In this document: piece by piece, positions 42,433 through 51,451 of the stretch
How positions within the stretch are numbered: the stretch's first letter is position 1
Layout: each line of letters starts with the position of its first letter
NCBI GenBank assembly: GCA_947494035.1
Contig: CANLTN010000010.1
Coordinates: forward strand, 62,001 to 126,000
DNA from: Pseudovibrio sp947494035
Lineage (GTDB): Bacteria; Pseudomonadota; Alphaproteobacteria; Rhizobiales; Stappiaceae
Direction of reading: 5' to 3'
Length of the DNA: 64,000 bases
Translations under genes and position numbers: made by a program
The notes under the pieces: generated by a model
Told to the model about the DNA's origin: nothing
The model's input: the letters and a program-made list of their open reading frames with translations, nothing else
The model's database searches: none

Positions 42433-45400
42433 TCAAGTCGCCGGAAATGCGTTGGTGATGGGGATTTCTATTTCTGAGTTGATTGTTCTCACATCGATGC
42501 TGAACGTTGCCCCAACTGCATCGGCATTTTGTACCTCAATAGTCGTGACAGTTTCCCAATCGTGATCGTCATCCTTAGTGCCATCCAGATCAACCTGAAG
42601 CACATACTGGCCGTCGTCTGCTTGCAGGATGCGAACATACTGATCCGGATGGTAGAAGTATTGGCCCCAATCGTCATCGCAGTACCCTTCGAGCAATTTC
42701 GCGATATTGATGATGTCGCGTTCACCTCCGGCTGGTGTCTTCAGTTGGAAGTCCGTAATGTGATCAGCTGCGCCATCGAGCTGCTCGAAAAAGAAGATGT
42801 CGGACCCTTCGCCACCAGTAAGTTCATCGGAACCTGCTCCCGCAGTTAGCTCATCATTTCCCGAGAAACCATTGATCGCATCGTCGTCCTCTGTGCTCTT
42901 TAGGATGTCATTTCCAGAGGTTCCGTCCACCGTGTTCTTCTCAAAACTATGGTGGTCGCTAAGGTCTGGAGCCACGTGAATCGTTGTGGTGGATGGACTA
43001 GAGTTCCCATCTTCGGTGTGTAGGACAACCGAGAGGTTTCGATCCGCGAGGTTCTCTGAGGTAGTCATAAAACCAACTGAATTGAGAAGCGCCTGATAAG
43101 TGTCAGTGCTCGCAGTGCCAGAGAACGTGAGAGTTAGAACGCCATTATCACCCATATCAAGGCTACTGATTACACCCGAAACTGGCGCAAATGTCAGTTC
43201 ATCGCCATCCTGTGCGTTGCTGAGCATGAGCGTCATTCCGGTGAGGTTGCTCTGCACTCCGTCAATTTCTGCAGACTTGGCAACTGCCAAGATATCACCG
43301 CCAAGCTGATAGGAGGTCTCAAAATTCTGCAGTTCCAGCGCATCCGGTTGTTCAATCGCCACAGAAAAATCCGCGATCCGCAAGAAATCCGAGCTGGAGA
43401 TCTCAGCTGGGGCGACCACCCGAAGCGTTGTTGCTGCTGAAATGTACGGGCTCAAATCAAGACTGATGGATTTGAATTGGCTAAGGTCTTCCATGCTGGG
43501 GATCTCCGCAACGCGGTGGACTGACCCATCCGGCATCTCGACCTCTAAGTAGAACATCTTGTCGGGATCCGCCTGCGCAAATTCCGCGGAGAACGTGAGG
43601 TTCAGTACTGCGGATTGTGCGCCAGAAAGGTCAAAGGTTTTGGAGATGCTCGCAGGCTCATCGTCTCCATTGGGAGAATTCTCAGCGCGGTCTGTTAGGA
43701 CAAGCTCGCCGGTGATCGTGTCAATGAAGATATCAGAGGCAGCATCACTACGCCCCCATGCAAAATCGTCGTCACCGATTTCCGTCCAAGCGCTGGACTG
43801 GATGGTGTCCGTAGAACGAGCTGCGTAAGTAGTTTCAGTGAAGTCCCAGCTGACTTGGTAGCTGCCAGCTTCGCGCGTGTGTAGGTAGAGCGTGGGTAGC
43901 GGCACTTCACCCGCAGTTACCTCGATGCGGTAATGGTGCTCAGCTTCTGCTCCGGAAGGATCTTGGGCAATCACGGTGATTTCATAGAGGTTGTCGCCGT
44001 TCGCGTCAGCTGGCGTGTCGAAGGAAATCTCTTCCTTCCAGGTTACCTTGCCGGTCTGCTCATCTATGTTGAAACGGGCCTTGTCAGACCCTTGGAGAAA
44101 AAAACGCAAACTGTCTCCGTCTGCATCACTGGCATTGGCTTGGAATACTTCGCTGGGGCCTGTGTCTTCAACCGTCAGGTGAGTGGGGGTGCCCTGAGTA
44201 ACGCCAACGAAGATCGGGATGTCATTGTCCGGTGCAAGCTCAATGGAAACACTCACAGTTTCACTGCGTTCACCATTAGCATCCTCAATGTAATAACTGA
44301 AGCTGTCGGTTCCGTTTGCGTTCTGGTGGCCGAGATAGTTGAACGATCCATCTGGATTTTGCGTAAGCGTGCCCTTGGCAGGTGCCAAGACGAGGTGGAT
44401 CGTGAAGCCGCCGCTATCAACCACATCATTGCCGAGCAGATCCAGCACGAGCGGCTTGTCCTCGACACCGGAAAACTGATCTGGCGTTGCGACAGACCTG
44501 CCATCTCCAAGTGTGAACGAAAAGTTAAGCGGTATAGTATCGCCGTCGCCATCAGATGCCATTGCCGCGAACGTGAGGGCACCGTCGCTTTCAGTCCCGT
44601 GATCTATGGGGGTAAATAATTGGACGTGGTACTGTCCGTTGCCGCTTGGGTCCAACTTGACCGTAAAGACCAGTGTCCCATCTTGTGTCCTTGCGGAAAG
44701 TTGGTTGCCAGTACCTTCAACGGAATAGAAGACCTTTGCACCATTCACGGAGAAGGGGGCAGGGAGTCCGCTCATGTTGGAAGCAAAAGTGAGCGAAGTC
44801 CCAGCCCCCGTGTCTGCACCCCATTGAATGTTCAAGGCACCCGTTTGCGAGTATGACGGTTCCCCGTTCATGCGCGCTGCAAAGAGGTTGTTTTCGGATA
44901 AGGTGATGGCTTCAGGCGCCGAGCCCAGCACAGGCTTGGTATCAGTAATTGTGACCTGAAGCTGGCCGGCCGCGCTATCATCGTCTGCATCTGTTACGCT
45001 ATAGTGCAGCTGGAATTGATCGTGCCCACCTGCATGGTTCAAGGCACTGTGCTGAGTAATGGAATATGAGCCATTAGTTGGATTCAGCGTCGCGCTGAAA
45101 ATCGCCGTCGTTCCTTGAAAAAGCGTTAGAATATCGCCTTTAAGACCCCAGCTAAAACCGGAGGGGAGGGCGGACTGGGTCCACGAAATGCTCCCCCCAT
45201 CTACACCAGCTGAGACAGGGAGTATACCGGTTAGAGACTGACTATCCTCAACTCGCGCCTGATCCGAGCCGTTTGAGCTAACTGCTTCGTCAGCCAGCGT
45301 CACGTCAATTCGCCCTGCAATCACGGGCACATCATCCTTGATAGCTACCTCGATCTGTCCGGTTGCAGTGTCGCCATCACCATCGGTAATCCGGTAGGGC

Positions 45401-48400
45401 AGCTTGAGTGTTTGCAGGTCCAGCCCGCTTTGGTGGTGCAGTGCGTTGTGCTGGGTAATGGTGTAAGCACCGGTGCTACCTGTAATCTGCCCTGTGAGGA
45501 TAAGCGTGCCACCTTGCAGGATGCTGAGCAGTTGGCCATCGACCATATAGGTCAGGCCCTCGACGTGGTCCGGAAGTTGCCACGCGATGTGTCCACCATC
45601 CGCGCCAGTGGTGTGGGGAATAGTACCGGTGGACGCGGGCAGGCTGGCATCGGTTCCCAGCAAACTCTCGTCAAACTCGATCTGGTTTAAGGGAAAGGCA
45701 CGGGGCACATCGTCCTTAATGGAGACGTTGATATGTCCAGTTGCGGTGTCACCATCGCCATCGGTAATCCGGTAGGGCAGCTTGATGGACTGTAGGTCCA
45801 GCCCGTCTTGGTGCTGCAGCGCGTTGTGCTGGGTGATGGTGTAAGCGCCTGTGCCGCCGATAAGTTGCGCAGAGAGGATAAGCGTGCCGCTTTGCAGGAT
45901 GCTGAGCAGTTGGCCGTCGACCATATAGGTCAGGCCCTCAACGGGCTCGGGGAGTTGCCACGCAATGTGTCCACCATCAGCGCCTGTGATGTGTGGAATA
46001 GTGCCCGAGGACGAGGGGTGTCCGGCATCGGTTCCCAGCAAGCTTTCGTCGAACTCAATCTGGTCGAGGGGCAAGGCGCGGGGGGTATCGTCCTTGATAG
46101 AGACCTCAATCTGTCCAGTTGCAGTGTCGCCATCACCATCGGTAATCCGGTAGGGCAGCTTGATGGACTGTAAGTCCAATCCGTTTTGATGCTGCAACGC
46201 ATTGTGCTGGGTGATGGTGTAAGTGCCGCTGCTTCCTGTAAGCTGGGCGGTGAGGATGAGCGTGCCGCCTTGCTGGATGCTGAGCAGTTGGCCATCAACC
46301 ATGTAGGTCAGGCCCTCGACGGGGTCGGGGAGTTGCCACGCGATGTGTCCACCATCCGCCCCTGTGGTGTGAGGAATAGTACCGGAGGAGGAGGGCTGTC
46401 CGGTCTCGGTTCCGAGCAAGCTTTCGTCAAACTCGATCTGGTCGAGCGGAAAGGCACGGGGCACATCGTCCTTGATGGAGACATTGATATGACCAGCCGC
46501 GGTGTCACCGTCACTATCGGTAATTCGGTAGGGCAGCTTGATAGATTGCAGGTCCAGCCCGCTTTGGTGGTGCAGTGCGTCGTGCTGGGTGATGGTATAG
46601 GCACCGCTGCTGCCTGTAAAGTGCGCGGTGAGGATGAGCGTGCCGCCTTGCTGGATGCTGAGCAGTTGGCCATCAACCATGTAGGTCAGGCCCTCGACGG
46701 GGTCGGGGAGTTGCCACGCGATGTGTCCACCATCCGCCCCTGTGGTGTGAGGAATAGTACCGGAGGAGGAGGGCTGTCCGGCCTCGGTTCCCAGCAAGCT
46801 TTCGTCAAACTCGATCTGATCGAGGGGCAAGGCACGGGGCACATCGTCCTTGATGGTGACATTGATATGACCAGCCGCAGTGTCACCGTCACTATCGGTA
46901 ATCCGGTAGGGCAGCTTGATGGACTGGAGGACCAACCCGCTTTGGTGGTGAAGCGCGTTGTGCTGGGTGATGGTGTAGCCACCGGTGCTGCCGGTAAGCT
47001 GTGCGGTAAGGATGAGTGTACCGCCTTGCAGGATGCTGAGCAGTTGGCCGTCGACCATATAGGTCAGGCCCTCGACAGGGTCCGGAAGTTGCCACGCGAT
47101 GTGTCCACCATCCGCCCCTGTGGTGTGAGGAATAGTACCGGAGGATAAGGGCTGTCCGGCGTCGGTGTCCATCAGTTGGCTTTCGTCAAACTCGATCTGG
47201 TTTAAAGGAAAGGCCTTGGGAGCATCGTCCATTGAGGCGACGATGAGTTTTCCTTCCACCTGCTGGCCGTGCTTGTTCGTGGCTGTAAAGCTCAGGTTGA
47301 AGACCGCGTCATTGCCAGATGTATGGCGGATCGCGTTGTGCTGGGTGACGGTGTAATGGCCTGATGAGGAATCTAGCATCACGGTGAGGACAACCTGTCC
47401 TGACTGCAAAATAACGAGTGTCTGCCCTTCCTGAGCAAAGTTGAAGCCTGTCATGGGGGCAGGGTTGTTCCACGAAAGGGTAACAGGCCCTTGACCAGTG
47501 CTTAGCGGCAATGCACCGGCAGTTGTGGAGCCCGAGACGTTGTCCTCGCTTCCACCGGGCAGGGCTGCCTCTGAAAGTGTCGCGGACAGGTTCCATTCCT
47601 GCGGCATCAGATCATCATGAATATGCAGATCCAGATAGGAAACCAGCGTATCCGTATCTGCATCTTTTGCCACATAACGGAAGCTCAGGAGGAGTTCTGC
47701 GGTGTTAGTGTCATGATCAAGTGGGGCGAACTGCTGATAGCTGTAGGCCCCGTTGTGTGCTGTTGGATCGAGCGTGACCTTGAGTATGAGCTTTCCGTCT
47801 TCCGTGAACCCTTTCAATATGTGTTGGCCCTGCGGTCCAAATTCGGATTGAAAAAGAACCCGCGCACCGCCTGAGGTAATATCGAGCGGATCACCTGAGC
47901 GACCGAGTGGGCGTCCGGCTGCGTCAAGTGTAAAAAGCAGTGCGCGGGAGTTGGTTCCATCCACGCCGAAATCGATGGCGAGCGTGTCGCTCAGCGAGAT
48001 GCTGGTGGATGTGCGGAAAGTGGCCTCCTCAATCACAGGCACGGGAAGATCCTCTGCCTGTGTAACGATCGTGTTTGGTCTTATGTAAAGGTCTGATGGG
48101 GTCAGCTCCGGAATGATGATGCTTTCCGGTTGTGGCGCGAGGGCAGGTGGAACGGGCGTGTTATGATAGCTCTCTTCTTTGCCCTCGAAGAGTTGCTTAG
48201 GCTGCGTGCGTGCGCTTAGTTTTTCGAAAACAGGCTCTCTTTGCTCATTGGGAGTATGTGTTGGTGCGGGTTTTTGCGGAGTGAACTCCTCGGGCTCCTT
48301 CGCATCCTTCTCCGGTTCTTCCTGGGCAGGAGAGGGGAGGGCATCCTGAAAGCTGCCAAGTCGCGGAGCGATCTCGACTGATACGGCACCGAGAAACTTT

Positions 48401-48690
48401 CCCTGCGTGGCCATGGGACCGGACGGCATGAGGATGAAGAACTCGTTGGCAGGCCCGCCAAAGAAGCCTTCTATGACGATGATTTGTCCATTGCTCTGGA
48501 GAATATGCAGCTCATCTCCATCGCGAATGAGGCGTGCTTGCCCGACGGTCTTGGAAAGATCAACGAGCTGTCCCTCTTGCCGGATGAAAAGGATTGGTGT
48601 TTTCGATGGGGCCGGCGGTTCGTGAAGCAGAATTGGCGGCAGAGAATTTTGCGAAGACGCATTTGCGGGCACTGAACGGGTTGTGGTCAT
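42433..48690 (-). CDS. Giant RTX adhesin with T1SS-143/VCBS-type repeats
   Basis: Secreted surface adhesin of 2085 residues. The N-terminal 160 residues (LFIRQEGQLVDLSKTVGQAR, GDELHILQSNGQIIVIEGFF) resemble the retention/prefix module of BapA/LapA-like proteins, followed by a Pro/Glu-rich linker. About seven T1SS-143-like domains follow, five of which (residues 491-1120) are near-identical 126-residue units with DGDTATGxIxVSIKDD. Cadherin-like repeats (DANGDNLYEITVIAQD) occur near 1500-1600, and RTX nonapeptides (SGNDELTAGAGSDELTGGEG) lie near 1920-1965 before a type I secretion C terminus. The ATG at 48690 has a GGAGACG ribosome site. No ABC exporter or membrane fusion protein lies in the window. 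Confidence 0.92.
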   Translation of the reverse strand: MTTTRSVPANASSQNSLPPILLHEPPAPSKTPILFIRQEGQLVDLSKTVGQARLIRDGDELHILQSNGQIIVIEGFFGGPANEFFILMPSGPMATQGKFLGAVSVEIAPRLGSFQDALPSPAQEEPEKDAKEPEEFTPQKPAPTHTPNEQREPVFEKLSARTQPKQLFEGKEESYHNTPVPPALAPQPESIIIPELTPSDLYIRPNTIVTQAEDLPVPVIEEATFRTSTSISLSDTLAIDFGVDGTNSRALLFTLDAAGRPLGRSGDPLDITSGGARVLFQSEFGPQGQHILKGFTEDGKLILKVTLDPTAHNGAYSYQQFAPLDHDTNTAELLLSFRYVAKDADTDTLVSYLDLHIHDDLMPQEWNLSATLSEAALPGGSEDNVSGSTTAGALPLSTGQGPVTLSWNNPAPMTGFNFAQEGQTLVILQSGQVVLTVMLDSSSGHYTVTQHNAIRHTSGNDAVFNLSFTATNKHGQQVEGKLIVASMDDAPKAFPLNQIEFDESQLMDTDAGQPLSSGTIPHTTGADGGHIAWQLPDPVEGLTYMVDGQLLSILQGGTLILTAQLTGSTGGYTITQHNALHHQSGLVLQSIKLPYRITDSDGDTAAGHINVTIKDDVPRALPLDQIEFDESLLGTEAGQPSSSGTIPHTTGADGGHIAWQLPDPVEGLTYMVDGQLLSIQQGGTLILTAHFTGSSGAYTITQHDALHHQSGLDLQSIKLPYRITDSDGDTAAGHINVSIKDDVPRAFPLDQIEFDESLLGTETGQPSSSGTIPHTTGADGGHIAWQLPDPVEGLTYMVDGQLLSIQQGGTLILTAQLTGSSGTYTITQHNALQHQNGLDLQSIKLPYRITDGDGDTATGQIEVSIKDDTPRALPLDQIEFDESLLGTDAGHPSSSGTIPHITGADGGHIAWQLPEPVEGLTYMVDGQLLSILQSGTLILSAQLIGGTGAYTITQHNALQHQDGLDLQSIKLPYRITDGDGDTATGHINVSIKDDVPRAFPLNQIEFDESLLGTDASLPASTGTIPHTTGADGGHIAWQLPDHVEGLTYMVDGQLLSILQGGTLILTGQITGSTGAYTITQHNALHHQSGLDLQTLKLPYRITDGDGDTATGQIEVAIKDDVPVIAGRIDVTLADEAVSSNGSDQARVEDSQSLTGILPVSAGVDGGSISWTQSALPSGFSWGLKGDILTLFQGTTAIFSATLNPTNGSYSITQHSALNHAGGHDQFQLHYSVTDADDDSAAGQLQVTITDTKPVLGSAPEAITLSENNLFAARMNGEPSYSQTGALNIQWGADTGAGTSLTFASNMSGLPAPFSVNGAKVFYSVEGTGNQLSARTQDGTLVFTVKLDPSGNGQYHVQLFTPIDHGTESDGALTFAAMASDGDGDTIPLNFSFTLGDGRSVATPDQFSGVEDKPLVLDLLGNDVVDSGGFTIHLVLAPAKGTLTQNPDGSFNYLGHQNANGTDSFSYYIEDANGERSETVSVSIELAPDNDIPIFVGVTQGTPTHLTVEDTGPSEVFQANASDADGDSLRFFLQGSDKARFNIDEQTGKVTWKEEISFDTPADANGDNLYEITVIAQDPSGAEAEHHYRIEVTAGEVPLPTLYLHTREAGSYQVSWDFTETTYAARSTDTIQSSAWTEIGDDDFAWGRSDAASDIFIDTITGELVLTDRAENSPNGDDEPASISKTFDLSGAQSAVLNLTFSAEFAQADPDKMFYLEVEMPDGSVHRVAEIPSMEDLSQFKSISLDLSPYISAATTLRVVAPAEISSSDFLRIADFSVAIEQPDALELQNFETSYQLGGDILAVAKSAEIDGVQSNLTGMTLMLSNAQDGDELTFAPVSGVISSLDMGDNGVLTLTFSGTASTDTYQALLNSVGFMTTSENLADRNLSVVLHTEDGNSSPSTTTIHVAPDLSDHHSFEKNTVDGTSGNDILKSTEDDDAINGFSGNDELTAGAGSDELTGGEGSDIFFFEQLDGAADHITDFQLKTPAGGERDIINIAKLLEGYCDDDWGQYFYHPDQYVRILQADDGQYVLQVDLDGTKDDDHDWETVTTIEVQNADAVGATFSIDVRTINSEIEIPITNAFPAT
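45331..47220 (-). repeat. Five near-identical 378-bp tandem repeats inside the RTX gene
   Basis: The motif around TTGCCACGCGATGTGTCC recurs at 45577, 45955, 46333, 46711 and 47089, exactly 378 bp apart, and the sequence between copies is nearly identical. Each unit encodes 126 residues starting around FPLDQIEFDESLLGT. Such units recombine easily, so copy number probably varies between strains. A 320-codon ORF on the opposite strand here is a by-product of the repeats. Confidence 0.92.
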
Positions 48691-48727
48691 AACTGCGTCT
48701 CCTCTTGTTATGGATTGATCATCAAGT

Positions 48728-49573
48728 TCATTGCGTGTGTTGCTGGGCCAGAAGGTCCAGTTGTGATTGCTTCTTCTTTTCAAACAGCCGCACAGAGAGC
48801 CCCAGATGCCGCAGGGCGTTGGTGTGCTGAAACTTCTCCCGATAGTAGAGGCGCACGAGCGCGGTCTCTGACGTAAACAGCGCAAGCTCCGCCTCCCGCA
48901 GCTCTTCAAGGGCGGTCAGAACCTGCGCGAACCGTGAAGGAGCCGCCAATGTCTCTCTTTGTGCCTTCACATAGGCGCGTGTGCGGCGGGCGGACTGAAA
49001 CTGAAGCTTCTTGTGGCCCTCGATTGCTTGCTGGAACAGCCTGCTTGTGCGGGCGTCCTCTCTTGTAGGCCTAGATCCATTCAATACGGACGGGGTGAGC
49101 ATGGGCTGTAAGTGTGCAGCGCGTTTTCCGGTGAGCGCGGCGTATCTGGCGTGGGCAGTAAAGAGCTCGTCCTGCATGGAGCTTCGGAGAACCTTCAAGG
49201 AACCAAGTGCTTGAACCTGCGAGGTCTTTGCCTGTGAAAGGATCTTCGGGTCGGTCCCCTCACTGCTGTTGTTCAAACGCACAAGCAAGGTTTCCAGCTG
49301 GGTGCCATGCGTGCGGTACAGATGGAACTCCCGTGTTTTTTGATAGAGGTCCAGATAGGCCTCTAGGACCTCAAGGCAGTGCTGGTTTTGCTCTTCATGC
49401 GTGGTGTACACCCAGCTTGCGCTGGTTTGTGCGTTGGTGAAGAGGAAATGGTCTTCAACTGCATCGCGAAAGGTGGTGGCGTTGCTTGATGGAGCGGCAA
49501 CCGAGAGGACAACTGCGCAGGCCAGAGGGTGGAGCCAATTTTGTTTTAAACGCAGATTGTGCCACTCCAACAT
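48728..49573 (-). CDS. Short TolC-like outer membrane protein
   Basis: Probable outer-membrane channel relative of 281 residues with a signal peptide (NWLHPLACAVVLSVAAPSSNA). Two helical halves match TolC family coiled coils: CLEVLEAYLDLYQKTREFHL then SQAKTSQVQALGSLKVLRSS with FTAHARYAALTGKRAAHLQP, and AQVLTALEELREAELALFTS, ETALVRLYYREKFQHTNALR. It lacks the second set of barrel strands and is far shorter than TolC (about 430-470). The ATG at 49573 has a GGAGCTGCGGG ribosome site. It lies immediately upstream of the RTX gene and is probably cotranscribed. It could be a reduced exporter component or a degenerate gene. Confidence 0.65.
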   Translation of the reverse strand: MLEWHNLRLKQNWLHPLACAVVLSVAAPSSNATTFRDAVEDHFLFTNAQTSASWVYTTHEEQNQHCLEVLEAYLDLYQKTREFHLYRTHGTQLETLLVRLNNSSEGTDPKILSQAKTSQVQALGSLKVLRSSMQDELFTAHARYAALTGKRAAHLQPMLTPSVLNGSRPTREDARTSRLFQQAIEGHKKLQFQSARRTRAYVKAQRETLAAPSRFAQVLTALEELREAELALFTSETALVRLYYREKFQHTNALRHLGLSVRLFEKKKQSQLDLLAQQHTQ

Positions 49574-49830
49574 CCCGCAGCTCCAAACCCTTGGCTGCCA
49601 CAAAACGGGCAGCGCTCCATCATTAAGATTTTATTAACAATTGCACCTAGGGGACCTGAACTGGCCGAAAGTGACAATCCTCAAATCAAGGTGTTGAGAT
49701 GACTTGGATGAAAAAAAGGGGGTGATTTCGGAAGGATGTGGACGTGCTGACACGCAGCCCCTCTGCATGTGTTGCAGCGGGGCAAAGAGTTTCTACAGTG
49801 TCGCAGTTCTGGGATAAATCCAACAAAAAA
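49574..49830. other. Promoter region of the TolC-like gene
   Basis: This stretch lies between the TolC-like start and the yegD terminator. It should contain the promoter for the adhesin operon on minus; AT-rich segments (TTAAGATTTTATTAACAATT) lie close to the start. No ORF, palindrome or RNA is evident otherwise. Confidence 0.4.
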
Positions 49831-49855
49831 GCCTGAGCACAGACCGTGCTCAGGC
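49825..49855 (-). terminator. Terminator of the YegD-like gene
   Basis: GCCTGAGCAC (49831-49840) pairs perfectly with GTGCTCAGGC (49846-49855) around AGACC. On the minus strand a TTTTTT run (49830-49825) follows the stem, giving a standard rho-independent terminator 26 bp after the stop. Confidence 0.9.
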
Positions 49856-49880
49856 TCAGGTTTGTTTGTGTGTCAGTCGT

Positions 49881-51137
49881 TTATGCGAATTTGCGGCGGG
49901 CGTCGGCGGCGAGGCCAAGGCCCACGGCGCCGAATACATTGCCTTCAACGACAGACGCGTTTGGCATCAATGACTTGAAGTGTTCGCGCAGCATTGGGAT
50001 ACGGGTTGTGCCTCCGGTGAGGAACATGCTGTTGATCTGGTCTGCAGTTACGCCAGCTTTGTTCAGCGCTTCCTGAATGGTGGTTTCAATCTTGCCCACG
50101 GAAGCGGCAATGGCGGCGTGGAAATCGGCGTTGGTTGCCTCGACCAGAACGTCTTCTTCTTCCAGCTCAATCTTCAGGCTTGCAACCTCGGCAGAGGACA
50201 GGTCGATCTTGGTCTGCTCCACGCGGGTGGCGAGCATGTGGCCGTCCTTGGCGCGGATCACTTCGCGCAGGCGCTCCACCAGATGGGGCTGTGCAGCTTC
50301 GCGGCGAACTTCACTTAGTTCCCGCAGGATGTTCGGAGAGTAGAGCTGGTTGATGAACTGCCAGGTGGCCAGATCAAAATAGTATTTGGAAGGCAATGCG
50401 CGTTTGCCATCCTTGGTCATCGTTTTGTAACCCAGCTGCGGCATCACCTGAGACAGGGACAGCAGGCGGTCAAAGTCGGTCCCACCGATATGGATACCGG
50501 TGTTTGCAAGAATATCGCCGGACCGGTCTGCCGCGTTCTTGCGCTCAGGTGATACGCGGATTACGGAAAAGTCGGCAGTACCACCGCCAATATCCAGCAC
50601 CAGAATAAGCTCTTCACGTGCTACGGTTTGCTCATAGGCCAGCGCCGCAGCAATCGGCTCGTACTGGAAAGCGATGTGCTGGAAGCCCTCCTGACGGGCG
50701 ATCCCTTCCAGCGTGTCTTGTGCTGCGCGGTCAGCGACTTCGTTGCCATCAATGAAGTGCACAGGGCGCCCCAAAACCACCTTGGTCACATCTTCCTGCA
50801 TGTGTGCATCCAGCTTTTTCTTCAACTGACGCAGGTAAAGCGCAATGATATCCCGAAAAGCCATACGTCCGCCCATAACAGCGGTTTTTTCCTGAATGAG
50901 GGAGGTGCCCAGCACGCTTTTCAGCGACTGCATGAGGCGGCCCTCATCGCCCCTGATGTACTCTTCCTTGGCCTTGCGGCCATAAACGATCTGCTCGTCC
51001 TCAAAGTTGAAAAAGATGGCCGACGGCATTTCCGTGTGGTTCTTTTCCAGCATCACCAGCTCTGGGCTTGCGCCGGAAAAAATGCCTACGGTTGAGTTCG
51101 AGGTTCCAAAATCGATGCCTGCGAATGCGCTGTTCAT
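49881..51137 (-). CDS. Hsp70-family chaperone (YegD-like)
   Basis: ATPase of the Hsp70 superfamily, 418 residues and lacking the substrate-binding domain of DnaK. Phosphate-1 loop GIDFGTSNSTVGIF, phosphate-2 VLDIGGGTADFSVI, the adenosine motif FLTGGTTRIPMLREHF, plus connecting AFQYEPIAAALAYEQ are all present. The ATG at 51137 is the first to precede the fold. YegD-type proteins are poorly understood; some co-occur with secretion or envelope stress. Here it lies behind the adhesin locus on the same strand but is separated by a strong terminator, so any tie to secretion is speculative. Confidence 0.92.
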   Translation of the reverse strand: MNSAFAGIDFGTSNSTVGIFSGASPELVMLEKNHTEMPSAIFFNFEDEQIVYGRKAKEEYIRGDEGRLMQSLKSVLGTSLIQEKTAVMGGRMAFRDIIALYLRQLKKKLDAHMQEDVTKVVLGRPVHFIDGNEVADRAAQDTLEGIARQEGFQHIAFQYEPIAAALAYEQTVAREELILVLDIGGGTADFSVIRVSPERKNAADRSGDILANTGIHIGGTDFDRLLSLSQVMPQLGYKTMTKDGKRALPSKYYFDLATWQFINQLYSPNILRELSEVRREAAQPHLVERLREVIRAKDGHMLATRVEQTKIDLSSAEVASLKIELEEEDVLVEATNADFHAAIAASVGKIETTIQEALNKAGVTADQINSMFLTGGTTRIPMLREHFKSLMPNASVVEGNVFGAVGLGLAADARRKFA

Positions 51138-51451
51138 TTTAGACCTCTCAGTATGCCTTACGTCAGGCAAAAGTGTGCAGGCGCAAGACAATTGGCCGCT
51201 TCAGTGGATTTTCAGGTTCGGGATACCCCCAAAGGCATTTGGGAGGTCGGGCTTGATACACGCTGTACCGGGGGATTGCCAGTTAATTTTGAGGGGGCTT
51301 GGATATCTTTGTGGGGGAAGAGTAATTTCGTTTAAAAAACAGAGCTCTGTGCAGATACCCAAAGAATGCGGGGGTGTCTTTTCAGAATTGCAACAATAAC
51401 TAGTATGGCCCTAGGTTCATGCTCTGTTTCCCTCAAAATCCTGAGTGTGCC
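51138..51451. promoter_or_regulatory. Divergent control region yegD-like / gmd
   Basis: The 314-bp gap between divergent genes contains no plausible ORF. A small hairpin CCCAAA-GGCA-TTTGGG (51228-51243) lies in the middle, and both promoters should fall here. No known regulator motif was recognised. Confidence 0.4.

Noticed and set aside
46186..47148. 320-codon ORF on the plus strand through the adhesin repeats
   Set aside because: It is periodic with the 378-bp repeats and lies antisense to a clearly real gene; its translation has no independent features.
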